Shown here: piece by piece, positions 1 through 4,812 of the stretch
Position numbering within the stretch: the stretch's first letter is position 1
Layout: every line of letters begins with the position of its first letter
From: CAYJAD01 sp964370675
GTDB lineage: Bacteria; Desulfobacterota; Desulfovibrionia; Desulfovibrionales; Desulfovibrionaceae
NCBI GenBank assembly: GCA_964370675.1
Contig: CAYJKC010000066.1
Coordinates: forward strand, 1-7,519
DNA: 7,519 nt
Direction of reading: 5' to 3'
Notes under the pieces: model-generated
Databases searched by the model: none
Seen by the model: only the letters and a program-made list of their open reading frames with translations
Told to the model about the DNA's origin: nothing
Position numbers and translations under genes: made by a program

Positions 1-418
1 CCAAGAAACAGTAGTGGAAAATCAGTGCAAAAACCCATAGCCACTTAGAAGAATAATAGACTATGCGTGGTCCTTGACCTTTAATGTCTGCTTGTACGTC
101 TGCAGCAGTGTTGCGGAACAATGAGCGGAAGAGAAATACTTCCAAAAACATACGCTTGATAACTTCCCAAGTATTACTTGGGTTATCAAGTGTTGATTGT
201 TTGATCCAGGGCAACGATTTCTGCTGTCCACCGGTGGTGGGAATACAGAACGGCACAGGCGATTTGCCCCAATAGACCATACGCCAAATAACGCCGCCGA
301 TGAAGGTAATCACAGCAACATACGGCAATAAAACACCAAATAGGAAACCAAGACCAATGCTTGCTCCTACCCATGCAATTAAGCCGATGGCAACGACCAC
401 CAGTAAAGAAGTAACCAT
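1..418 (-). CDS. dsrM: DsrM, cytochrome b membrane subunit of DsrMKJOP (N-terminal 139 residues, truncated by window start)
   Basis: The frame is open from an ATG at 418 down to base 1, giving 139 codons; the rest lies outside the window. DsrM is a NarI-like di-haem cytochrome b. In the DsrMKJOP complex it is thought to pass electrons between menaquinol and DsrK/DsrC during sulfite reduction. The visible protein has a hydrophobic segment at about residues 3-18 and a second at about 22-45. A conserved-looking PFCIPTTGGQQ loop follows at 56-66, then the block around RMFLEVFLFRSLFRNT at 89-104, which I recognise as typical of DsrM. A further membrane segment starts at 126, and H135 inside it is a candidate haem ligand. 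The start is fixed by GAGG six bases upstream and an in-frame TAA just before it. The leader holds the hairpin array at 519-739. Family assignment is from motif recognition; dsrK and the rest of the operon would lie off the left edge. Confidence 0.88.
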   Translation of the reverse strand, partial: MVTSLLVVVAIGLIAWVGASIGLGFLFGVLLPYVAVITFIGGVIWRMVYWGKSPVPFCIPTTGGQQKSLPWIKQSTLDNPSNTWEVIKRMFLEVFLFRSLFRNTAADVQADIKGQGPRIVYYSSKWLWVFALIFHYCFL

Positions 419-518
419 CCCTTACCTCACTGGGCTATATGTTTCTAAAAATCTCGGTTGCTCAAGTTATTTTATGATACAACTCCTCAATATAACTTAA
501 GCCTACCGCAAGCCATAC

Positions 519-739
519 GTCCCGAAGGGACTTAGAGAGCGCTGACAAAGTCAGCACGACCCGAAAATTAACTATAGGAGGGCTATGCCTCTCCGTTAAG
601 TAGTTGATTTTCGTGCTTTATGCCAAAGCATAGACGATAGTCTATGCGTGGTACTTACTGCCAAGACAACTTGTTGTCTTAGGCGGCACAAACTCCACAT
701 AATGGGGTTTGTTATTAACCCAAGTCCCCGAAGGGACTT
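519..739. repeat. Compound array of about eight hairpins between the RsbRD_N gene and dsrM
   Basis: This 221-nt stretch is almost entirely short inverted repeats, each a few bases from the next. H1: 519-523/527-531, GTCCC, loop GAA. H2: 541-546/550-555, GCTGAC, loop AAA. H3: a 13-bp outer stem 562-574/601-613 (one T.G) enclosing an inner stem 577-583/587-594 with a one-base bulge. H4: 614-619/625-630. H5: 628-635/640-647, GCATAGAC, loop GATA. H6: 663-670/673-680, flanked by GCC/GGC. H7: 688-697/703-712, ten pairs with one T.G. H8: 722-728/733-739, AAGTCCC, loop CGAA (UUCG loop on the minus strand). H4 and H5 share bases 628-630, so they compete. H1 and H8 carry the same 14 bases, CCCGAAGGGACTTA. 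No ORF of note is present. It could be a dispersed palindromic repeat, a structured leader of dsrM, or a non-coding RNA; the sequence alone does not decide. Confidence 0.8.
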
Positions 740-748
740 ATTTTTATA
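722..748 (+). terminator. Terminator-like hairpin H8 with T-rich tail (plus orientation)
   Basis: A perfect 7-bp stem AAGTCCC/GGGACTT with a CGAA loop is followed by ATTTTTAT on the plus strand. No annotated plus-strand gene runs into it, so it would only matter if the hairpin array itself is transcribed rightward. On the minus strand the same stem has a UUCG loop but is followed by GGGTTAAT rather than a T-run. It is therefore a poor intrinsic terminator for the RsbRD_N gene that ends at 794. Confidence 0.4.
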
Positions 749-793
749 CAAATGCCACTCAAAGAGCGACAAAATTTAACTACATTAATTTGA

Positions 794-1321
794 CTATAAT
801 TTGTCTGTGGAACTAATGACTTTATTTCTTTGAGCCCAACGCACTACTTGAGAGTGTTGGTCACGTATCTCTTTAATGCGCTGTTCTGCTAAGGTCTCTC
901 TTGAATCAACATATATATCAAGAGCCATTAAAGCTAGGGTATCTATGCGCGACTCAGCTTCAAGATATGCATCAATTTGGGCATATTTTTTACAGATAGG
1001 AAGAATTTTTTCTCTAAACATCTGCTTAAAAACATATAAAACACCAACACCTTGAGATGGGGCAAAAGTTTGCACCGCGCGTAAACGCACAAAGCGCGAT
1101 AAAGCTTGCTCAAGCTCATCTTCGCCCACCTGCTCACCAGCAGCAGCATCATACAAAAAATGTGCAAGAGTTGTGGTCATCTCTCCCACAGGATTACAAA
1201 AATCATCGTGCTTAGTACGCAAAAAGCCTGTTGTGTCCAATGGATAAGAATTAAAAACCGCCTCAATCCATTCTTTAACAATAGATGCTTTGTGCTCTCT
1301 AAAAATATGTAATATATCCAT
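794..1321 (-). CDS. RsbRD N-terminal-domain protein (putative sensor/regulator upstream of dsrM)
   Basis: This is a 175-residue soluble, mostly helical protein with no signal peptide or membrane segment. It resembles the stand-alone RsbRD_N domain, a non-haem globin-like fold first named in RsbT co-antagonists of the stressosome. The opening pattern (a short helix, then KEWIEAVFNSYP at about 16-27), the central FVRLRAVQ block at about 92-99 and the FKQMFREKILP helix at about 118-128 fit that family. The last 35 residues form a charged amphipathic helix. No STAS domain follows, so a direct stressosome role is doubtful. It precedes dsrM on the same strand, with the 375-nt hairpin region between them. 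I recall the same order in Desulfovibrio, which suggests a link to sulfite-reduction electron transfer, but the function is unknown. The Shine-Dalgarno match is weak (GGATAAA before the ATG). Confidence 0.7.
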   Translation of the reverse strand: MDILHIFREHKASIVKEWIEAVFNSYPLDTTGFLRTKHDDFCNPVGEMTTTLAHFLYDAAAGEQVGEDELEQALSRFVRLRAVQTFAPSQGVGVLYVFKQMFREKILPICKKYAQIDAYLEAESRIDTLALMALDIYVDSRETLAEQRIKEIRDQHSQVVRWAQRNKVISSTDKL

Positions 1322-1382
1322 TTTATCCAGTCTGCTACATTAAAATAAGCAATAGTTTACGTGGTTTTGTTAAAATATAAAT

Positions 1383-1409
1383 TATGTCATAGGCATGCGT
1401 CAAGACATA
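1383..1409 (-). terminator. Possible weak terminator after the VKOR-thioredoxin gene
   Basis: The inverted repeat TATGTC (1383-1388) / GACATA (1404-1409) encloses 15 bases. On the minus strand it is followed by an A/T-rich run (AATTTATATTTT). It lies about 45 bases after the stop codon of the VKOR-like gene. The stem is only 6 bp and low in GC, so this is tentative. Confidence 0.25.
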
Positions 1410-1452
1410 TTAAGCCAAATTTTCACAATGTCCTTATACCCCATCAAACAAA

Positions 1453-2532
1453 TTATTGCACAAGATCTGGGCAAGGTTCTTGTTCTTCACCACCACAACT
1501 TCCGGCAATGCCGGTATCAATAGGTAAATCCGCATCCATATCTTGCATATATGGTTGATTATTCATTGGATCCATGCTTTCTATAGTTTCCATAGGTTCC
1601 ACATCAACAGCAGGAGATGAAATAATTGGTGCCGGAGTAGCCACAGGTGCAGGCGGTGGTGGCGGAGGAGCGGGCTTTGGAGGTACAGGCACAAGAGCTT
1701 TTGGCAAACCATGATACTCTATAAATGGAATTACAGATGAGCCAGACATAAGTACCTTAGATTGATTACGCATAAGATAAAAATTCACATATATATTTTC
1801 AAAAAATCCGAGGCTATTATTTTTATTTTTATCAGCTTTTTCAAGTGCAGTTACAATATTATCACCCTTTTGTATATTTATTAACATACTTGTTATACTA
1901 TCAAAGTCTTCCTTTTTTTCCATCACAGGGTAAAATGCTACGTCTTTATTGCTACTAAGAGCAGTAACCGCCGTGCGACATGCAGGGCAAGAAGGAGAAA
2001 AATATACACTAATTTTGGGATCTTTTGCTCCATAAATTGCCCAAGAACTAGGTAGTGTTTGGATTATTACACCTACATTAGCAATAAAAAAAGTAAGCCA
2101 AACTAAGACAAGTATAGAGCGTGGTATAGGATCAAGACCTTTACCTGTATGCCTAAATGCTACATATACAAGAACAAAAATCAAACCCACCACAAGACAA
2201 GAAAGGCAAGGCACTGTTGTTAACATTAAAACTAGAAGAAAAATATCTAAAATAACACAAAGACCAGCCGCAGCTACCCCAAGCCAGGGGCGCCCACTAA
2301 GAGATGCAACAACTAAAATACAAAAGCCAACAGCACCATACCACCATAGGGAAACACCACCTAGGGTCATATTGTCGCTAAGCTCACAACCAGCACTAAC
2401 GCATATATCTACATTATTACCAAGAGCATTCCATGCGCAAAATGCCACCCCTAGCAATGATAAAAGCAACGGCCAAACCATTACCAAGGGAGAAAAATTA
2501 TTCCCAGAAATTCCTTCAAGTCGTCCTGTCAT
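1453..2532 (-). CDS. VKOR-family membrane oxidoreductase fused to a periplasmic thioredoxin-like domain with Pro-rich tail
   Basis: This 359-residue protein should generate disulfides in the periplasm and pass the electrons to quinone. Five membrane segments are visible at about residues 15-35, 60-78, 83-107, 109-126 and 138-160. The VKOR signature is a loop cysteine pair C44/C49 after the first helix and a CLSC pair (C109/C112) at the start of the fourth. The loop between helices four and five carries R127, K131 and R138, consistent with a cytoplasmic location, so the rest projects into the periplasm. There a thioredoxin-like domain carries CPAC (182-185) and a probable cis-proline, P269 in SVIP. 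From about 277 a Pro-rich tail with six consecutive prolines (289-294) leads to an acidic Met-rich end holding C346 and C354. Fusion of VKOR to a thioredoxin partner is known in bacteria; the tail is unusual. GGAA sits about eight bases before the ATG. No disulfide-dependent substrate is encoded nearby. Confidence 0.82.
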   Translation of the reverse strand: MTGRLEGISGNNFSPLVMVWPLLLSLLGVAFCAWNALGNNVDICVSAGCELSDNMTLGGVSLWWYGAVGFCILVVASLSGRPWLGVAAAGLCVILDIFLLVLMLTTVPCLSCLVVGLIFVLVYVAFRHTGKGLDPIPRSILVLVWLTFFIANVGVIIQTLPSSWAIYGAKDPKISVYFSPSCPACRTAVTALSSNKDVAFYPVMEKKEDFDSITSMLINIQKGDNIVTALEKADKNKNNSLGFFENIYVNFYLMRNQSKVLMSGSSVIPFIEYHGLPKALVPVPPKPAPPPPPPAPVATPAPIISSPAVDVEPMETIESMDPMNNQPYMQDMDADLPIDTGIAGSCGGEEQEPCPDLVQ

Positions 2533-2819
2533 AATAGTTCCATTTATAGCTTAATACATCCGCTTAATGCTAAAATCTGACCTTTAAAAGGTGAATTATT
2601 TAGTCAAATGCCCATGCTAAAAAGTAATAGCCTTTGGACATACGGCGCATACTATAAGGCTAAAAAAAATAATAAGCAAGCAAGAGCTATGACACTAAAT
2701 ATAGCCTTGAAAAAAACATTTACCAATATTATTTTCTGCACCTCTTTGCTAATGCAATAGCAAGCTATAAACTGCAGACAACACATTATAAAAAACAGAC
2801 ATCATACTTGGCACATTAA
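2533..2819. other. 287-nt AT-rich intergenic stretch with alternative inverted repeats
   Basis: This is the gap between the cobM/cbiF stop and the VKOR-like start. No convincing gene is present. TAGCCTT occurs at 2628-2634 and 2702-2708, and its complement AAGGCTA at 2656-2662, so the middle copy can pair with either outer one. On the minus strand the downstream pairing is followed by TTACTTTTT, a poor terminator tail. A second small hairpin is TTGCTA/TAGCAA at 2746-2751/2758-2763. A terminator for the cobM operon and a promoter for the VKOR-like gene must lie here, but I could not identify either with confidence. Confidence 0.5.
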
Positions 2820-3572
2820 TTATTTACGCCATGTATGCTTGAAATCTGCTGCATAAAGTTTTGAGGTTGTGGGTGGTGCATTTTGTCCTGGCAAAATAAG
2901 AAATATGGTTTGCCGCTCAAATTTATTTTCGCAAACAGTTTTATGCAGGGTGTCAGCAGTGGCCCAGACCAATTTTTGCTCCGGCCACCCCACTCTATAG
3001 GCACAAAGCACAGGGGTATCATGAGGTAACGCTGCACAAAGTTCTTGCTCTAACTCTTTTGATTGACTGGCAGATAAATACACAGCCATAGAACAAGATA
3101 AAGCCGCAAAATTTTGTAATTGTTCCTTAATGGGTACAGGCGTGCGCCCTGCCAATCGTGTAAGCACCAATGATTGCGTAACTTCTGGCACAGTAAACGA
3201 TATGCCTGCCGCAGCTGCTGCCGCAAATGCCGTGCTTACTCCTGGAATGACTTCATACTCAACGTCATCTTTTTCTAAAAGATGCGCTTGCTCTCTAATG
3301 GTGCCATAAAGTGCCGGATCTCCTGTGTGTACTCTGGCCACATCCTTTCCCTGATTAATCGCTTCCAGCATGATATCATGGCATTGCACCAAGGTTAATG
3401 GTGCAGAATCAACCACTTTGGCATCATTTTTTGCACTTTCAACTATGCCCCTTGGTACTAATGAACCGGCATATAACACTAAATCTACAGTTTGAATTAT
3501 TCTTTGACCCTTAACAGTGATAAGCTCTGGATCTCCAGGTCCAGCACCTATAAAAAAAACCTTGCCCTTCAT
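2820..3572 (-). CDS. cobM/cbiF: Precorrin-4 / cobalt-precorrin-4 C11-methyltransferase (CobM/CbiF)
   Basis: This SAM-dependent methyltransferase adds the C11 methyl group during corrin-ring synthesis. In an anaerobe the substrate would be cobalt-precorrin-4 (CbiF). The protein has the tetrapyrrole methyltransferase motifs in order: GAGPGDPELITVKG at 9-22, LYAGSLVP at 33-40, HTGDPALYG at 82-90, VIPGVSTAFAAAAA at 108-121 and EVTQSLVLTRLAGRTPVP at 130-147. The last is specific to the CobM/CbiF branch. An upstream in-frame ATG at 3593 would add seven residues but has no ribosome site, whereas AAAGGTG lies directly before the ATG at 3572. I therefore start there, giving 250 aa, which is normal for the family. 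It follows ogt by 51 bases on the same strand with no terminator between, so it may be the last gene of an operon. No other corrin gene is in the window. Confidence 0.93.
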   Translation of the reverse strand: MKGKVFFIGAGPGDPELITVKGQRIIQTVDLVLYAGSLVPRGIVESAKNDAKVVDSAPLTLVQCHDIMLEAINQGKDVARVHTGDPALYGTIREQAHLLEKDDVEYEVIPGVSTAFAAAAAAGISFTVPEVTQSLVLTRLAGRTPVPIKEQLQNFAALSCSMAVYLSASQSKELEQELCAALPHDTPVLCAYRVGWPEQKLVWATADTLHKTVCENKFERQTIFLILPGQNAPPTTSKLYAADFKHTWRK

Positions 3573-3576
3573 ACTG

Positions 3577-3583
3577 CACCTTT
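3577..3583 (-). promoter_or_regulatory. Ribosome binding site that fixes the cobM/cbiF start
   Basis: AAAGGTG on the minus strand lies four bases before the ATG at 3572. The upstream ATG at 3593 has no comparable purine-rich site, so the shorter 250-residue reading is preferred. Confidence 0.7.
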
Positions 3584-3623
3584 GACTAAGCATCTACAAA
3601 TGACTTCAAAAAACATTACACTT

Positions 3624-4085
3624 TTAACCAGCTTCCAAATCTAAGAGAGCTTGCTTCATAGGCAAGCCACCCGCATAACCTGTCAATGCACCATTACTGG
3701 CAATAACACGATGACAAGGTATAACAATGCTAATGGGATTTCTGTTATTGGCAAGCCCCACAGCACGGCAGGCTTTTTCACTACCCACGGCTTTAGCAAT
3801 ATCTTTATAACTACGTGTTTCACCATAGGGTATGTCGCACAGTGCCTTCCAAACCTTTTTTTGAAACTCCGTGCCTTGCGCTTTGTATTCAAAATCAAAG
3901 CTCTTACGCTTCCCACTAAAATATTCATCAAGCTGGGTAAAAACTTTTTGCAGCATGGGAGAGTGAGGCTGCTCACTTTGCTCTGCAAGGTTATGCTCAC
4001 GCCTTTTTATACCAGTAACAACTTGCTCAGTAAATGTGATAACGATTGGTCCAAATGGTGATTGATAAATGGCATGTTTTTCCAT
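3624..4085 (-). CDS. ogt: Methylated-DNA-[protein]-cysteine S-methyltransferase (Ogt type)
   Basis: This suicide repair protein transfers the alkyl group from O6-alkylguanine (and O4-alkylthymine) in DNA to its own cysteine. The 153 residues cover the usual small N-terminal ribonuclease-H-like domain (1 to about 65) and the catalytic domain. Family features visible are GTEFQKKVW at 71-79, IPYGETRSYKDIA at 85-97, the RAVG helix with arginine R107, the asparagine hinge at N113/N114, and the active site IPCHRVI at 122-128 with C124 as acceptor. There is no Ada-type N-terminal zinc domain, so it is a stand-alone enzyme and not the Ada regulator. AAGGA lies five bases before the ATG, inside the end of the glycosylase gene, whose stop codon is only two bases upstream. 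The two genes are therefore probably translationally coupled. Confidence 0.95.
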   Translation of the reverse strand: MEKHAIYQSPFGPIVITFTEQVVTGIKRREHNLAEQSEQPHSPMLQKVFTQLDEYFSGKRKSFDFEYKAQGTEFQKKVWKALCDIPYGETRSYKDIAKAVGSEKACRAVGLANNRNPISIVIPCHRVIASNGALTGYAGGLPMKQALLDLEAG

Positions 4086-4087
4086 AA

Positions 4088-4729
4088 TTATCCTTTTTTC
4101 TTGAGGGCTGGGTCGGTTAAGTCATTAATAGCGCCACCAGCTATAGCCCAAAGATATAAACTTGCTACCGAGCCATAAGGTGTGTAGCGTTTAGCATATT
4201 TATTAAACAATTCCTTAGTAATTTTGCGATGCCTATATAACATACGCATACCGCGTAAAATTGCTAAGTCACCGTAGCTAACTACATTAGGTCTTTGCAA
4301 ACAAAAAATTAAAAGCATTTCTGCTGTCCATACACCAATGCCTCTAAGAGCACTAAGCTGCATGATTATTTCCTCATCTGATTGTTGAGCAAGGCTTTCT
4401 ATGCAAAATTCACCGCTATATACTTTTTGCGTAAAATCTTTAATGTAATCAACCTTTCTAAAGCTTAAACCGCAAGCTTGCAAATCTTCGCGCGGGCAAG
4501 CATGAATACTATCAACTACAATACCACCAAGCTTATCAATCAATCTTTTATAAATGGTTTCTTGTGCCACTGTGGATATTTGCTGCCCCACAATATGCTT
4601 TATAATCGACGCAAAAACATCCGCATTAACAACCCTTTTAATGGGACCTATTTGGTCAATAGCATTTGATAAAGCTTTATCTCTTTTTTTTAAATGATTT
4701 ATTGCTTCATCATCATAATTAAAATACAT
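4088..4729 (-). CDS. AlkA-like DNA-3-methyladenine glycosylase (HhH-GPD family)
   Basis: This base-excision repair enzyme would remove N-alkylated purines such as 3-methyladenine. The HhH-GPD fold shows as HIVGQQIS at 45-52, the hairpin LRGIGVWTAEMLLIF at 128-142 with W134, and SYGDLAI at 151-157 with D154 as the catalytic aspartate. No Cys cluster for an iron-sulfur centre is present, which separates it from Nth/MutY. At 213 residues it lacks the extra N-terminal domain of E. coli AlkA, as in the compact members of the family. An upstream in-frame GTG at 4741 is possible but has no ribosome site; the GAGGT it overlaps sits at the right distance from the ATG at 4729, so I chose the ATG. It is the first gene of a probable operon with ogt (2-nt gap) and perhaps cobM/cbiF, and is divergent from lepA. 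Confidence 0.9.
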   Translation of the reverse strand: MYFNYDDEAINHLKKRDKALSNAIDQIGPIKRVVNADVFASIIKHIVGQQISTVAQETIYKRLIDKLGGIVVDSIHACPREDLQACGLSFRKVDYIKDFTQKVYSGEFCIESLAQQSDEEIIMQLSALRGIGVWTAEMLLIFCLQRPNVVSYGDLAILRGMRMLYRHRKITKELFNKYAKRYTPYGSVASLYLWAIAGGAINDLTDPALKKKG

Positions 4730-4734
4730 AAAAT

Positions 4735-4739
4735 ACCTC
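4735..4739 (-). promoter_or_regulatory. Ribosome binding site that fixes the glycosylase start
   Basis: GAGGT on the minus strand is followed by five bases (ATTTT) and then the ATG at 4729. A reading that begins at the GTG at 4741 would place this site inside the coding sequence and leave that start without one. Confidence 0.65.
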
Positions 4740-4748
4740 ACAAAAATT

Positions 4749-4757
4749 ATTCTAGCA
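4749..4757 (-). promoter_or_regulatory. Extended -10 promoter candidate for the glycosylase-ogt operon
   Basis: TGCTAGAAT on the minus strand is an extended -10 (TGN followed by TAGAAT, five of six consensus positions). A good -35 is not visible, which extended -10 promoters can tolerate. Transcription would begin near 4742, leaving a short leader that still contains the GAGGT site. No Ada or SOS box is evident. Confidence 0.4.
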
Positions 4758-4812
4758 AAAAATCACCAAAACAAGTTTGGACTTTTTTTCATCTTTACGT
4801 TATTAGGCTACT

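Noticed and set aside
56..75. 18 of 20 bases match between the dsrM coding region and 637-656 in the hairpin array (shared core CTATGCGTGGT).
   Set aside because: In dsrM the bases encode a stretch I take to be conserved (GQGPRIVY), and in the array they are part of a hairpin arm. A short match of this kind is borderline for chance in a window this size, and nothing extends it.
419..518. Promoter for dsrM in its leader, minus strand.
   Set aside because: Several AT-rich -10-like words exist (TATATT, TAAAAT, CATATA), but none has a -35 at proper spacing, so none is listed.
519..739. CRISPR array.
   Set aside because: The hairpins differ in sequence and spacing. There is no repeat of constant length with unique spacers, and no cas gene.
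2652..2786. Minus-strand frame of 44 codons with a hydrophobic C-terminal half, possibly a small membrane peptide.
   Set aside because: No ribosome site before the ATG at 2786, a very AT-rich sequence that gives Phe/Leu/Ile runs by chance, and no recognisable motif. A GTG start at about residue 16 is no better.
3651..4061. 136-codon plus-strand open frame opposite ogt.
   Set aside because: It lies wholly antisense to the well-supported ogt gene, has no protein-like motif or ribosome site, and is explained by the codon use of ogt.
4770..4812. Sigma70 promoter for lepA (TTGGAC near 4777 with a -10 near 4800).
   Set aside because: The -35 is fair, but no acceptable -10 lies at 16-18 bases, so the lepA promoter was not called.
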